The notes: generated from the sequence alone by a model not told the origin. A DNA stretch of 64,000 nucleotides from Novosphingobium clariflavum (GCF_026420865.1 NZ_JAPCWC010000011.1:1-64000), one strand, 5' to 3'; shown: positions 16,617 through 26,389, numbered from the stretch's first letter. Program-made: numbers and translations.

Positions 16617-16650
16617 TTTCGGTTTCGGTTTCGGTTTCGGTTTCGGTTTC
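16617..16650. repeat. Hexanucleotide microsatellite (TTTCGG)n
   Basis: Five and two-thirds perfect copies of TTTCGG lie directly at the hslO stop codon (16649-16651) and about 50 bp upstream of the DUF3617-like start. On the minus strand the unit reads CCGAAA. Copy number could change by slippage. Confidence 0.85.
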
Positions 16651-17557
16651 AGGCCGGAATATGGAGGATCTTCGAGCAAAACGCGCAATCCACCGGTATC
16701 AGGCCAGTTTCATCCCGCATATCAATGCGTTCGCTTTCGGGAAAGCGGGACAGGATGTTCTGGTAATACGATACCGAGCAGCGGCATCCGCGCTGGAGTG
16801 GCTCCAGCGGTTCGACGCGAACCTCCTCTTCCTCATGGAAGAGCCGCCAGACCAGCTGCTCGAGATTCAGGACCGAATCAACCAGTTCCTCCGGACGGAC
16901 ACTTCCCGCCATGATCGAAACATGCTCCCAGTCGGGATGCTGTTCCTTGGCATGGAGACGCTCCTTGCCTTCCTCGCCGTCCGGCAAGTGCTGGACCAGC
17001 AACCCACCGGCAACGCAGTGTGCATCGCTGGAGCGCACGTTGACCCGGATGAGGGTCGGAACTTGCTCGGACATGGCGAAATAGCTTTCGCACGCATGCG
17101 CCAGCGAAGTCCCCTCAAGAGGAACAACCCCCTGATAACGCTCGTTCGACACCGCAAGGTCGAAGGTGATCGCCAGATACCCCTTGCCGAAGATCGCCTC
17201 GAGCGAACAATCCTCTTCAAGACGCGTGGCAAGATCGGGATCATGCCGCAGGTATCCCCGCAACTCCCCGTCTCGGTAATCGCAGACTAGGAGGTCGACC
17301 GCGCCTCCCTCGGCCTGAGCCTGGAAGGTCAGTTGCGCACCGTCTTCCTTCAGCAACGAGCCCATCAAGGCTGTCAGAACAAGTGCTTCCGCCAGGACGT
17401 GCTTGACCACCCTGGGATAGGTGTGAGCCGAAAGCACGGTCTCGAGTACCGGCCCCAGCCTGACGACACGGCCCCGCGCGTGACGCGCAGGCACCGTGAA
17501 CGCCAGCACCCGGTCGAACCCGGTATCGTCGTCCCGCATCAGCACGTCATCCGTCAC
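16649..17557 (-). CDS. hslO: Redox-regulated holdase chaperone Hsp33
   Basis: A 302-residue Hsp33. It has the N-terminal substrate-binding domain ([19 protein letters not shown], then [17 protein letters not shown]) and the C-terminal redox switch with CRCSV and CAFC as the four zinc cysteines. On oxidation it releases zinc, unfolds the linker and binds unfolding proteins. Its ATG overlaps the end of argF by 4 bp, so it is the third gene of argD-argF-hslO, an arrangement common in sphingomonads. Its stop is formed at the edge of the TTTCGG microsatellite. Confidence 0.92.
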   Translation of the reverse strand: MTDDVLMRDDDTGFDRVLAFTVPARHARGRVVRLGPVLETVLSAHTYPRVVKHVLAEALVLTALMGSLLKEDGAQLTFQAQAEGGAVDLLVCDYRDGELRGYLRHDPDLATRLEEDCSLEAIFGKGYLAITFDLAVSNERYQGVVPLEGTSLAHACESYFAMSEQVPTLIRVNVRSSDAHCVAGGLLVQHLPDGEEGKERLHAKEQHPDWEHVSIMAGSVRPEELVDSVLNLEQLVWRLFHEEEEVRVEPLEPLQRGCRCSVSYYQNILSRFPESERIDMRDETGLIPVDCAFCSKILHIPA

Positions 17558-18480
17558 AGCTTGCCCAATGCCCAGAGTAGAACCGACTTCTGACCGTGAA
17601 TCCGGTTTTCGGCCTCATCCCATACTACAGAAGCAGGCCCATCGATAACCTCGTTGGTCACTTCCTCTTCACGGTGGGCGGGAAGACAGTGCAGGAACTT
17701 GGCTCCCGGCGCAGCCTTTGCCATCAGTCCGGCATTGACCTGATAGGGTTGCATCGCCGCGATGTGCTTTTCGCCGCCCACCTGGCCCATGGAAACCCAG
17801 GTATCGGTGACGACGATCTGCGCACCTGCAGCCGCCTCCGCAGGATCCTGAGTGAGAATCACCTCACCGCCGGCAGCACGGGCACGGGCAACAAAGTCGG
17901 CGTCCGGTTCATAACCGGCAGGACCACCGATCCGGATGGTGAACTTCATCAGGCCCGCAGCCTCGATCAGCGAATTGGCGACGTTGTTACCATCGCCCAG
18001 CCACGCCAGTTGCAGACCCGGCAAGGCAAACCCCTGCTCCACGATCGTGAGCAGATCCGCGACGATCTGGCAGGGGTGCGAAAGGTCGGTCAGACCATTG
18101 ATGACCGGCACCTCGGCGTAATGGGCAAGTTCCTCGATCTTGGCATGATCGTCGGTCCGGATCATGATTGCATCAACCATCCGGCTGAGCACGCGAGCGG
18201 TATCGGCGATCGTCTCGCCCCTGCCGATCTGAGTGCTGCCCGCCTCCATGATCAACGCGCTTCCGCCCAGTTGCCGCATGGCCATGTCGAAAGAAACACG
18301 CGTACGCGTGGAGTTCTTCTCGAAGATCATGGCCAGGGTATGGCCCGCCAGCGGCTGGTCCGCATCCGGCTGCGCCTTCGGCCAGGCCTTGCGCGCCGCC
18401 TTGCGGTCAATGGCGTCGGCGATCATGCTCGCGATCGCATCGCCGCCCGCATCGACCAGGTTGAGGAAATCCCGAGCCAT
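17554..18480 (-). CDS. argF: Ornithine carbamoyltransferase
   Basis: A 308-residue enzyme making citrulline from ornithine and carbamoyl phosphate in arginine biosynthesis. The carbamoyl-phosphate loop is [11 protein letters not shown], with [14 protein letters not shown] and the ornithine loop [13 protein letters not shown] complete. It starts with ATG at the TGA of argD (one-base overlap) and overlaps hslO. Length and motifs are normal. Confidence 0.95.
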   Translation of the reverse strand: MARDFLNLVDAGGDAIASMIADAIDRKAARKAWPKAQPDADQPLAGHTLAMIFEKNSTRTRVSFDMAMRQLGGSALIMEAGSTQIGRGETIADTARVLSRMVDAIMIRTDDHAKIEELAHYAEVPVINGLTDLSHPCQIVADLLTIVEQGFALPGLQLAWLGDGNNVANSLIEAAGLMKFTIRIGGPAGYEPDADFVARARAAGGEVILTQDPAEAAAGAQIVVTDTWVSMGQVGGEKHIAAMQPYQVNAGLMAKAAPGAKFLHCLPAHREEEVTNEVIDGPASVVWDEAENRIHGQKSVLLWALGKL

Positions 18481-19670
18481 CAGGCAACTCCTTCCGGTTG
18501 ATAGCTGGCCGCCGCGGCCGAGAGCTTTTCCATGAATTCATCCATGTGGCTGTCGTCGATGACGAGCGGCGGCAGAACCCGGACGACATTGTCGCCAGCC
18601 GAAACCGTCAGCAGTTGATGATTGTCGCGCATATGCGCAACAAAGGCCCGCGGCTCGACCTTCATCTTGAGGCCGATGAACAGCCCCTTGCCACGCACCG
18701 AGTCGAACAGCTCGGGGTAATTGCCGATAAATTGCTCAAGGCGCGCCATCAGGCGCTCACCCTTGGCACGCACATCGGCAAGAAACTCTTCGTTGGCGAC
18801 CGCGTCGAGCACAGCGCCGATCGCCGCCATGGCAAAGGGATTGCCGCCATACGTCGAACCATGCGTTCCCACGACCATGCCACGAGCCGCCTTTTCGGTG
18901 GCAAGGCAAGCGCCGACCGGGAACCCGCCGCCAATACCCTTTGCGGTCGCCACCACGTCGGGAACGATCCCATATTGCTCGTAGGCATAGAGCGTTCCCG
19001 CACGGCCCACGCCGCTCTGCACTTCGTCCAGCACAAGCATCAGGTCATGCTCATCGCAGAGCGCGCGCAGACCCTCGAGGAACGCCTGGGAAGCGATGCG
19101 AATGCCGCCTTCACCTTGAATCGGCTCGACCAGGAAGCCTGCCGTATTCGGGCCAATGGCTGCCTTTGCCGCCTCGAGGTCGTCGAACTCGACATACTTG
19201 AAACCGGGCAGCAGAGGCAGGAAGCCCTTGTGCATCTTTTCCTGGTTGGACGCGCTGATCGTGCCCATCGTCCGGCCATGAAAAGCGTTGCTGAACGTTA
19301 TCAGCTCATACTTTTCGGTATTGCCGGCATGCTGATGATAGGCGCGCGCCGTCTTGATCGCGCATTCGACGGCTTCCGCACCCGAATTCGTGAAGAAAAC
19401 CGTATCCGCAAAAGTCAGATCGACAAGCCGCTGCGCGATCGCCTCCCCTTGCGGGCTGCCGTACAGGTTGGAGACATGCATCAGGGTTTCCGCCTGCTTC
19501 TGGATCGCACCGACCAGACCGTCATGCGAATGCCCAAGCAGGTTGACCGCAATACCGCTGGCGAAATCGAGGAATCGGCGACCGTCTTCACTGATCAAGT
19601 GACAGTGCTCGCCGCGAACCGGCCGAACGCCGCACCGGGGGTACACGGGCATCAGTGGAGTGATCGACAT
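18480..19670 (-). CDS. argD: Acetylornithine/succinyldiaminopimelate aminotransferase
   Basis: A 396-residue class-III PLP aminotransferase. It shows [53 protein letters not shown] and the PLP lysine in [14 protein letters not shown]. It transaminates N-acetylglutamate semialdehyde (arginine pathway) and often also the succinyl-diaminopimelate intermediate. First gene of the minus-strand argD-argF-hslO operon; the promoter must lie within 19671-19813, which also holds terminators for the upstream cold-shock gene. Confidence 0.95.
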   Translation of the reverse strand: MSITPLMPVYPRCGVRPVRGEHCHLISEDGRRFLDFASGIAVNLLGHSHDGLVGAIQKQAETLMHVSNLYGSPQGEAIAQRLVDLTFADTVFFTNSGAEAVECAIKTARAYHQHAGNTEKYELITFSNAFHGRTMGTISASNQEKMHKGFLPLLPGFKYVEFDDLEAAKAAIGPNTAGFLVEPIQGEGGIRIASQAFLEGLRALCDEHDLMLVLDEVQSGVGRAGTLYAYEQYGIVPDVVATAKGIGGGFPVGACLATEKAARGMVVGTHGSTYGGNPFAMAAIGAVLDAVANEEFLADVRAKGERLMARLEQFIGNYPELFDSVRGKGLFIGLKMKVEPRAFVAHMRDNHQLLTVSAGDNVVRVLPPLVIDDSHMDEFMEKLSAAAASYQPEGVA

Positions 19671-19728
19671 GACGTTATTCCTCGAAACAAATCTGTGAAG
19701 CGAAAAACGGGGAATCTGAAAACGACAA

Positions 19729-19752
19729 ATGGCGGCCCTGTCGGACCGCCAT
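19729..19752 (-). terminator. Terminator downstream of the double cold-shock gene
   Basis: On the minus strand ATGGCGG and CCGCCAT pair over a 10-base loop, followed by TTGTCGTTTT. A second stem lies nearer the gene (CCCCCCGG 19777-19784 with CCGGGGGG 19793-19800) but has no T-run. Confidence 0.55.
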
Positions 19753-19813
19753 CTGCGCGCTTCTAGGCTTTTGCAGCCCCCCGGTCAAACGCCCGGGGGG
19801 AGTGCAGGCTTGA

Positions 19814-20572
19814 TCAACCCTGGAGCGACGAAAGGTTGACCGCCGAGTACTTGCCTCGTCGATCGACCTCGATGTCGAACTCCACGCGATCGCCTTCGTT
19901 CAGGCCAGCAAGGCCCGAGCGTTCAACCGCGCTGATGTGAACAAACGCATCCGGCTGGCCATCGTCACGGGTGATGAAGCCGAAGCCCTTCATGGAGTTG
20001 AAGAACTTGACCGTACCGCTGGCCTTTTCGCCAGTCAGCTGACGCTGCGGCGCGGGCTCGCGCTTCTGGACGGGGATCACGTCGCCGACCACAACGAGGT
20101 CGCTGGCCGAGATCTTGCCGCCACGGTCGACAAGCTGGAATTCGAGTTGCTGGCCTTCAGCAAGACCTTCGAGGCCTGCCCGCTCGACCGCGCTGATATG
20201 CACGAACACATCTTCGCCGCCTTCATCGCGCTGAATGAAGCCGAAACCCTTGGCGCCGTTGAAGAACTTGACGACGCCCTTGCCCTGGCCGACGACCTGG
20301 GCCGGCATGCCGCCGCCGCGGGGACCGCCGAAGCCGCCACCGCCGCCGCCACGCGGGCCGCCGAAGCCGCCGCTGCGAGGAGCGCCGCCGCCGAAACCGC
20401 CACGGTCATCACCGCCGCCGAAACGGTCACCGCCGCCAAAGCGATCGCCACCGCCGAAACGGTCACCGCCACCGAAACGATCCTGCCCGGCAAAGAACGG
20501 GTCGAACTCGTCCTCTCCAAACCGATCTCGCTTGTCGCGTCCCCTTCCGCGACGACCTCTGTCAAAACCCAT
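19814..20572 (-). CDS. Double cold-shock-domain protein with Gly/Arg-rich N-terminus
   Basis: A 252-residue protein with two cold-shock domains. The first, about residues 97-160, has [15 protein letters not shown] and [15 protein letters not shown]; the second, about 185-250, has [15 protein letters not shown] and [17 protein letters not shown]1/RNP2-type aromatic residues are intact in both. The N-terminus is low complexity: [13 protein letters not shown], four tandem DRFGGG units and then GGFGG/GGPRGGG repeats, like an RGG-type RNA-binding disordered tail. Alphaproteobacteria have double-CSD proteins, but this tail is unusually long. The ATG at 20572 ([11 protein letters not shown]) was chosen; an in-frame GTG start at 20698 would add 42 non-conserved-looking residues. 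Confidence 0.85.
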   Translation of the reverse strand: MGFDRGRRGRGRDKRDRFGEDEFDPFFAGQDRFGGGDRFGGGDRFGGGDRFGGGDDRGGFGGGAPRSGGFGGPRGGGGGGFGGPRGGGMPAQVVGQGKGVVKFFNGAKGFGFIQRDEGGEDVFVHISAVERAGLEGLAEGQQLEFQLVDRGGKISASDLVVVGDVIPVQKREPAPQRQLTGEKASGTVKFFNSMKGFGFITRDDGQPDAFVHISAVERSGLAGLNEGDRVEFDIEVDRRGKYSAVNLSSLQG

Positions 20573-20870
20573 GTTTACGAACGTACCTTCGCTGCGCCCC
20601 AAAAAGTATTCACCCGGACACGTGGACGAGCCGTGCCGACCGTCAGACGAGCGGAAGAGACAAAGCTCTCCCGGTACCTGCAGCGGCGACTCATACACGA
20701 CTCATCTGCCCATGGCGAATACAAATAAGCGGGATTTTCCGGCGATCTGACCGAAACACCGCTTTTCCATGGCTCGCGCGCGACCATGTTGCCTGAACTA
20801 TGCGCTTGACGGCAGATAATTTCAGGCTCAACCGCTGCCGGACAACCGCACGATCGCGAGGAAAAGTCTG
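20573..20870. other. Divergent intergenic region before the cold-shock gene
   Basis: Nearly 300 bp separate the cold-shock gene and the TIGR01244-family gene. No ORF is supported. The long interval before a cold-shock gene could hold a structured 5' leader. I see no clear consensus promoter by eye. Confidence 0.4.
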
Positions 20871-21299
20871 ATGTTCCGCCAGGTCACCGAAACCGTCTTC
20901 GCCAGCCCGCAAATCACCGTGGAGGCCGTTGCCGAAGCCAAGGACCTGGGAATCGTTCGCATCATCAACAACCGCCCTGAGGGCGAAAGCGACGACCAGA
21001 CGCCCGGCGCCGAAATCGAAGCAGCAGCGCGCGCCGCCGGGATCGACTATGTGGCCATTCCGGTGGGCCATGGCGGTTTCAGCCAGGCACAAGTCGACGC
21101 CATGAGCGCCGCTCTCGAAGGTCTGGACGGTCCGGTCCTGGCCTATTGCCGGTCGGGAACCCGCTCGACCCTGCTCTGGGCGCTCGCCCGCGCCAAGGCC
21201 GGTGACAATCCCGCCGTGATTGCATCGAAAGCCGCCGCCGCAGGCTACGACGTATCGCCGGTCCGTCAATTGATCGAAATGCTTTCGGCCGGCGGCTGA
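20871..21299 (+). CDS. TIGR01244/DUF442-family phosphatase-like protein
   Basis: A 142-residue protein with a dual-specificity-phosphatase-like fold. The P-loop CRSGTRS (in LAYCRSGTRSTLLWAL) is the C-x5-R catalytic motif, and IINNRPEGESDDQTPG is the family's general-acid loop region. Members include stand-alone relatives of the phosphatase/sulfurtransferase domain of the bacterial beta-lactamase-like hydrolases (BLH) linked to sulfide handling. It is single-gene, convergent with glnB, and ends 3 bp before the large nested palindrome. Confidence 0.8.
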   Translation: MFRQVTETVFASPQITVEAVAEAKDLGIVRIINNRPEGESDDQTPGAEIEAAARAAGIDYVAIPVGHGGFSQAQVDAMSAALEGLDGPVLAYCRSGTRSTLLWALARAKAGDNPAVIASKAAAAGYDVSPVRQLIEMLSAGG

Positions 21300-21302
21300 G
21301 AC

Positions 21303-21572
21303 CTAGGCGGCGTGGACAAATTCCGCATCGCCACGGTTGCCCTGCAAGCGGCGCCAGCAAGGCGCGAAGCCGCAGGAAGAGCGGGCTTCTTTCAAGGCGG
21401 AGCAACGCTGCTGGCGCCGCTTGCAGGGCAACCCCTCCGGGGCTGGAGGCAAAAGCCGCCCCTTCGGCGTCGGCTCGGCTGGAAGTATCGACATACTCCT
21501 GCGCCTCACCTTCTGGAATTGACGGCTTTTGCCTCCAGCCGTGGCGATGCGGAATTTGTCCACGCCGCCTAG
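21303..21572. repeat. Nested palindromic element with three stems (about 270 bp)
   Basis: The outer arms 21303-21336 and 21539-21572 are perfect 34-bp inverted copies (starting CTAGGCGGCGTGGACAAATT). Inside, 21336-21359 pairs perfectly with 21409-21432 (24 bp), and 21441-21458 pairs perfectly with 21523-21540 (18 bp; GGCTGGAGGCAAAAGCCG). A single strand can therefore fold as one long stem carrying two hairpins. Both strands contain open frames beginning MDKFRIAT and ending DAEFVHAA; these come from the symmetry and are not genes. The right end overlaps the glnB stop codon, and the left end starts 3 bp after the previous stop. There is no transposase, so it looks like a non-autonomous palindromic repeat (REPIN/MITE-like). 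Confidence 0.85.
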
Positions 21573-21907
21573 AGGGCGATATCGCCCTGCTCACCGGTCC
21601 TGACGCGCAGGACTTCGGCGAGTTCGAACACGAAGATCTTGCCATCACCGATCTCGTCGGTACTCGCGCCCTTGCCGATGATCTCGATAACGGTATCGGC
21701 AAAGGCATCCGAAACGGCAATTTCCAACTTGATCTTGGGCACCAGACTCGAAGCGTATTCTGCGCCGCGATAGATCTCGGTCTGCCCTTTCTGCCGACCA
21801 AAGCCGCTCACCTCGGAAACCGTCAGGCCCGACACTCCGGCACTGGCGAGCGCATCCTTCACTTCGGTGAACTTGAACGGCTTGATGATCGCGACGATGT
21901 ATTTCAC
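21569..21907 (-). CDS. glnB: P-II nitrogen regulatory protein (second paralogue, GlnB/GlnK type)
   Basis: A 112-residue P-II signalling protein, exact family length. The T-loop [16 protein letters not shown] has Tyr51, the uridylylation site. [12 protein letters not shown] is the ATP/2-oxoglutarate region. It senses 2-oxoglutarate, ATP/ADP and glutamine status and controls AmtB, NtrB or GlnE. The GTG at 21907 is used, with GGGAGA upstream. It is downstream of amtB on the same strand, but a terminator (21978-22002) lies between them, so it may have its own promoter. The stop TAG lies inside the nested palindrome. Confidence 0.9.
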   Translation of the reverse strand: MKYIVAIIKPFKFTEVKDALASAGVSGLTVSEVSGFGRQKGQTEIYRGAEYASSLVPKIKLEIAVSDAFADTVIEIIGKGASTDEIGDGKIFVFELAEVLRVRTGEQGDIAL

Positions 21908-21977
21908 GCGTATCTCCCTGGCCGACTGGCTGATGCCGCGAGCATCCCACAAACACTCCTCCACGACAAAGAAAAAT

Positions 21978-22002
21978 GGGCCGGAGCGGCTGGCTCCGGC
22001 CC
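21978..22002 (-). terminator. Terminator of amtB
   Basis: GGGCCGGAGC and GCTCCGGCCC form a perfect 10-bp stem with a GGCTG loop; on the minus strand it is followed by ATTTTTC. A second GC-rich hairpin directly after the amtB stop (about 22035-22077) may assist. Confidence 0.85.
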
Positions 22003-22089
22003 TTTAAGTTTGTGTTCGCAGGAGGAACACTGGCAGGCGGCGACGGGAAGGAGGAGAGGAAAAATCCCGCCGCCGCCAAACTCGAGAAC

Positions 22090-23427
22090 TTAGTTGTAGG
22101 CGCGCTCGCCGTGCTCACCGATGTCGAGGCCTTCCTGCTCGACTTCCGGTGCAACCCGCAGCCCGGTGACAGCCTTAGCGACATAGGCAGCGATCACGGT
22201 GCCGACTGCAGCCCAGACGATCGCGACCAGAACCGCGATGACCTGCGTGGCAACCTGGGCGCCCATCGAGAAATCAGCAGCGCCGGGGCCACCGAGGCTC
22301 GGAGCGTAGACGATACCGGTGCCCACGGCGCCGACCATGCCGCCAATGCCGTGCACGCCGAAGGCGTCGAGGGCATCGTCATAGCCAAGCGCGGGCTTGA
22401 GCTTGCTAACGGCGAAGAAGCAGATGATCGAAGCCACGGCGCCGAGCACGATCGCACCGAACGGGCCCGAATTACCTGCAGCCGGGGTCACCGCAACCAG
22501 ACCGGCAACGATGCCCGAGCAGAAGCCCAGGGCCGAACCCTTGTGGCCGCTGAAGCGCTCTGCAAGCATCCAGAACAGGCCGGCCGAAGCAGTGGCGACA
22601 AACGTGTTGATCATGGCAAGGCCAGCCGAACCGTTGGCTTCCAGCGCCGAACCGGCGTTGAAACCGAACCAGCCCACCCAGAGCAGACCGGTGCCTACCA
22701 TGGTCAGCGTCAGCGAGTGGGGCGGCATCGGCTCCGAGGGGTAACCCTTGCGCTTGCCGAGGATCATGGCGAGGACCAGCGCGGAAACGCCCGCGTTGAT
22801 GTGGACGACAGTACCGCCGGCAAAGTCCAGCGCAGCAGGCAGATCGGTACCGAACATCTTGCCTGCGAACAGGAAGCCGCCGGCAGCCCAGACCATGTGG
22901 GCGATCGGGAAATACGTGATCGTCAGCCAGACCAGGCCGAATACCATGACCGCCGAGAACTTGATGCGCTCAACCGTCGAACCGAGCACCAGCGCGATGG
23001 TGATGGCGGCAAAGGTCATCTGGAAGCAGATGAACACATATTCGCTGATCACTTCGCTGGTGAAGGTTGCCGCCGTGCTGGCAGGCGTAACGCCGGCGAG
23101 GAAGAACTTGCCCCACGAAATGAAGGCATTGCCTTCAGGGCCGAAGGCCAGGCCGTAGCCGTAGATCACCCAGAGCAGCATGGCGAGACACGCCACGGCG
23201 CCAATCTGCGTCATCGTCGAGAGCATGTTCTTCGAGCGGGTCAGGCCGCCGTAGAACAGCGCAAGGCCAGGCAGGATCATGAGCAGGACCAGCAGGGTCG
23301 AGGTCATCATCCAGGCGTTGTTGCCGGGGTTGGGCACAGGGGTGGCTGCGGCCTGCGCAAAGGCAGGCATGGCGGCGAACAGCGACGCTCCCAGAGCGCC
23401 GGCGCCGCAAAGAAGTTTGCGGTTCAT
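22090..23427 (-). CDS. amtB: Ammonium transporter AmtB
   Basis: A 445-residue Amt/Rh channel. It has a cleavable signal peptide (MNRKLLCGAGALGASLFAAM, cut near AFAQA) and then eleven membrane helices. Signatures include GLALFYGGLTRSKNMLSTMT, the DFAGGTVVHINAGVSAL motif with the first pore His, and FGVHGIGGMVGAVGTG with the second. It transports ammonium and is gated by P-II. It lies 29 bp after glnK in the conserved glnK-amtB order. The ATG at 23427 is preferred over an upstream in-frame start because it begins the signal peptide. Confidence 0.95.
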   Translation of the reverse strand: MNRKLLCGAGALGASLFAAMPAFAQAAATPVPNPGNNAWMMTSTLLVLLMILPGLALFYGGLTRSKNMLSTMTQIGAVACLAMLLWVIYGYGLAFGPEGNAFISWGKFFLAGVTPASTAATFTSEVISEYVFICFQMTFAAITIALVLGSTVERIKFSAVMVFGLVWLTITYFPIAHMVWAAGGFLFAGKMFGTDLPAALDFAGGTVVHINAGVSALVLAMILGKRKGYPSEPMPPHSLTLTMVGTGLLWVGWFGFNAGSALEANGSAGLAMINTFVATASAGLFWMLAERFSGHKGSALGFCSGIVAGLVAVTPAAGNSGPFGAIVLGAVASIICFFAVSKLKPALGYDDALDAFGVHGIGGMVGAVGTGIVYAPSLGGPGAADFSMGAQVATQVIAVLVAIVWAAVGTVIAAYVAKAVTGLRVAPEVEQEGLDIGEHGERAYN

Positions 23428-23456
23428 CGTGGAATCCCTTCTGTGGGAGGCGCCGG

Positions 23457-23891
<435 letters not shown>

Positions 23892-23946
23892 TTACCAGAC
23901 GCTCGCACTTGCAGCACGAGTCATCGCCCGATTCCTGAGCAACTGC

Positions 23947-24651
23947 CTATTTTTTAGGCAGCTCGAGCGCGGCAAATACCGGCAGATGGTCAGATCCTAT
24001 CGCCGATAACGGGCTATGATGGACCTTTGTTCCAAGAACCACCCATTGCTCGGACACTATGATGCGGTCAAGCAGCGCCAGTGGCCGTCTGGAGGGGAAA
24101 CTCCGGCCAGGTGAAAGCACCTGCCAAGGCGCCTGAAACTCCCGGAAACAACCGCCGTGGGCCGACCATTCGTTGAAATCGCCCATCAAGACGGTGGGCA
24201 TCGGCTGGCCACAGTCCTCGACGTGCGAGAGCACACTTCGCACCTGCAACCGGCGCCGCAGACCCGACAGATCGAGATGCATGCCCACGACCCGGAAGCG
24301 GGTTCCGCCCAGCGCGAGGTCCGCGCGAATGGCGCCCCGCGGCTCCAGCACCGGCAAGGGCACCTGCGCAGCATCCAGCAGTCCGATGCCCTTGCGCACC
24401 AGCAGGGCATTACCGTGCCAGCCCAGACTGTCGGGCTTCATCGACAATGGCACCGGCACATAATCGGTGGAGGTATGGATGGCATCGAGCGGCAAGGCGC
24501 TCATCCGGCGGCCGAAACGGCGGTCCGCTTCCTGCAGCGCAACGACATCCGCATCGATCTCGCGCAGGACCGAGAGAATCCGTTCGGGATCGCGCCGCCG
24601 GTCCAACCCCACGGCCTTGCGGATATTGTAGCTGGCGAAGGTGATCTGCAC
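23947..24651 (-). CDS. Endonuclease/exonuclease/phosphatase (EEP) family protein
   Basis: A protein of about 234 residues with the EEP catalytic set: ASYNIRKAVG (Asn), VVALQEADRR (Glu), the MHLDLSG strand, LMGDFNEWS (Asp-x-Asn) and AIGSDHLPVFA (Asp-His). It is probably a Mg-dependent phosphodiesterase or phosphatase on DNA, RNA or lipid headgroups; the substrate cannot be read. The GTG at 24651 (MQITFASYNIRK) starts just before the first strand; a TTG at 24729 would add 26 basic residues. No signal peptide is seen. It is divergent from nothing: prfC follows upstream on the same strand at a 104-bp distance. Confidence 0.8.
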   Translation of the reverse strand: MQITFASYNIRKAVGLDRRRDPERILSVLREIDADVVALQEADRRFGRRMSALPLDAIHTSTDYVPVPLSMKPDSLGWHGNALLVRKGIGLLDAAQVPLPVLEPRGAIRADLALGGTRFRVVGMHLDLSGLRRRLQVRSVLSHVEDCGQPMPTVLMGDFNEWSAHGGCFREFQAPWQVLSPGRSFPSRRPLALLDRIIVSEQWVVLGTKVHHSPLSAIGSDHLPVFAALELPKK

Positions 24652-24755
24652 GGGGAACTTTCGCGAGGGCTTTGACGACCGGAACTTAGGCCGACCGCCG
24701 CGGCACTGCCAAGGCGGAGATAAGTTCAATCCGCAAGGCGTCCTCGCGGTTCCCG

Positions 24756-26294
24756 TCAGCGCTCCTTGGTGGCGCTGAAAGTCAGGTCGGGATTGCGCTC
24801 CTGCTGGTAGCTCACGTCCCAGGCCGAGCGAGCCATGAACACCGGGTCGCCATCCCGGTCGCGGGCGAGGTTCATCTTGTTGAATTCGCCGAAATCGCGC
24901 AGCGCCTTGTCATCGCCCTTGAGCCAGCGGGCCGTATCGAAGGGCGCAGGCTCCAGCACCGCCTCAACCTTGTATTCGGCTTCGAGGCGGCTGATCAGCA
25001 CATCCAGCTGCAACTGACCGACAACCCCCACGACCCATTGCGAGCCGATCTCGGGATAGAAGACCTGGATGACACCTTCTTCCGAAAGGTCGTCCAGTGC
25101 CTTGCGCAGCTGCTTGGTCTTGGTCGGGTCCTTGAGCGCGACGCGGCGCAGGATTTCCGGGGCAAAGTTCGGCAAGCCGGTAAAACGAACCTGATTCTTC
25201 TCCGAAAGCGTATCGCCCACCCGCAAGGTGCCGTGATTGGGAATGCCGATGATATCGCCGGGCTCGGCGCTGTCGGCGATCTCGCGGTCCTGCGCGAAGA
25301 ACAGGATCGGCGAATGGACCGCGATCGGCTTGCCGAGGCCCGAAGGCGTCAGCTTCATGCCGCGCTTGAAGGTGCCCGAAACCAGACGCATGAAGGCAAT
25401 ACGGTCGCGGTGCATCGGGTCCATGTTGGCCTGGACCTTGAAGATGAAGCCGGTGACTTCCTTGTTGTCCGGCTCGATCGTGCCCGCCTCCGAGGGCTGC
25501 GGGCGGGGCGGCGGGGCAAACCGGGCAATTGCATCGATCAGCTCGGCAACACCGAAGTTCTTGAGCGCCGAGCCGAAGTAGACCGGCGTCAGGTCACCGC
25601 CGCGATAGGCCTCGACGTCGAATTCCGGATACCCGGCCTGCGCCAGCTCCAGTTCCTCGGCCACCGCATCGGGGAGCGCGGCGTTTTCGTCGACATGGCC
25701 GAGAAATTCCTTGCTCGGCCCTTCCGGGCGGCTGATCCGTCCACTGGCGATGTCGAGAATGCCCTCGAACAGCCCGCCCATGCCGACCGGCCAGGACATC
25801 GGGCAGACATCCAGCGCCAGCATGTCGGCCACTTCGTCCATCAGGTCGAAGCAGGCACGGCCTTCGCGGTCGACCTTGTTGATGAAGGTGATGATGGGCA
25901 CCGAACGCAAGCGGCAGACTTCGAACAGTTTGCGTGTCTGCGGCTCGATGCCCTTAGCCGCGTCGATGACCATGATCGCCGAATCGACCGCCGTCAGCGT
26001 GCGGTAGGTGTCTTCCGAGAAATCCTCGTGGCCCGGCGTGTCCAGCAGGTTGAAGGTGACCGTATTGCCATCGGCATCGGTCCGCTCGAAGGTCATGACC
26101 GAGCTGGTGACCGAGATGCCGCGCTGCTGCTCGATCTTCATCCAGTCCGAACGCGCACGCCGCGCCGCGCCGCGTGCCTTGACCTGACCTGCCAGGTGAA
26201 TCGCGCCGCCCTGCAGCAGCAGCTTTTCGGTGAGCGTGGTCTTACCGGCGTCAGGGTGCGAAATGATGGCGAAAGTGCGGCGGGAATTGGTCAT
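24756..26294 (-). CDS. prfC: Peptide chain release factor 3
   Basis: A 512-residue translational GTPase that recycles RF1/RF2 from the ribosome. G1 is ISHPDAGKTT, the switch region includes QQRGISVTSSVMTFE, G3 is LLDTPGHEDFSEDTY and G4 is FINKVDREG. The domain II signature RIAFMRLVSGTFKRGM and the C-terminal domain III (EVLQ-like IQVFYPEIG, VGQLQLDVL) are present. It is slightly shorter than the E. coli protein but complete. Confidence 0.95.
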   Translation of the reverse strand: MTNSRRTFAIISHPDAGKTTLTEKLLLQGGAIHLAGQVKARGAARRARSDWMKIEQQRGISVTSSVMTFERTDADGNTVTFNLLDTPGHEDFSEDTYRTLTAVDSAIMVIDAAKGIEPQTRKLFEVCRLRSVPIITFINKVDREGRACFDLMDEVADMLALDVCPMSWPVGMGGLFEGILDIASGRISRPEGPSKEFLGHVDENAALPDAVAEELELAQAGYPEFDVEAYRGGDLTPVYFGSALKNFGVAELIDAIARFAPPPRPQPSEAGTIEPDNKEVTGFIFKVQANMDPMHRDRIAFMRLVSGTFKRGMKLTPSGLGKPIAVHSPILFFAQDREIADSAEPGDIIGIPNHGTLRVGDTLSEKNQVRFTGLPNFAPEILRRVALKDPTKTKQLRKALDDLSEEGVIQVFYPEIGSQWVVGVVGQLQLDVLISRLEAEYKVEAVLEPAPFDTARWLKGDDKALRDFGEFNKMNLARDRDGDPVFMARSAWDVSYQQERNPDLTFSATKER

Positions 26295-26389
26295 CGGCGC
26301 CCTTTACTGGGGACTGCCCCAGAAGGAAAGAGGATCGAGGGAACGCGCGGCGGCGCCCTCCCTCGCTCCATACCTCCCCTCCCGGAGCC

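Noticed and set aside
19777-19800. A CCCCCCGG/CCGGGGGG stem downstream of the cold-shock gene as an independent terminator
   Set aside because: No T-run follows on either strand; it is reported only as an accessory to the better stem at 19729-19752.
20409-20486. Tandem repeats that might suggest a CRISPR or satellite array
   Set aside because: They are in frame within the cold-shock protein and encode DRFGGG units; there are no spacers.
21303-21572. Two 86-residue open frames on opposite strands that start and end with nearly the same residues
   Set aside because: They are created by the symmetry of the nested palindrome; no ribosome site or conserved domain is visible.
23943-23961. A CTGCCTA...TAGGCAG hairpin at the end of the EEP gene as a terminator
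   Set aside because: It overlaps the stop codon, and its A/T run is in the loop rather than after the stem.
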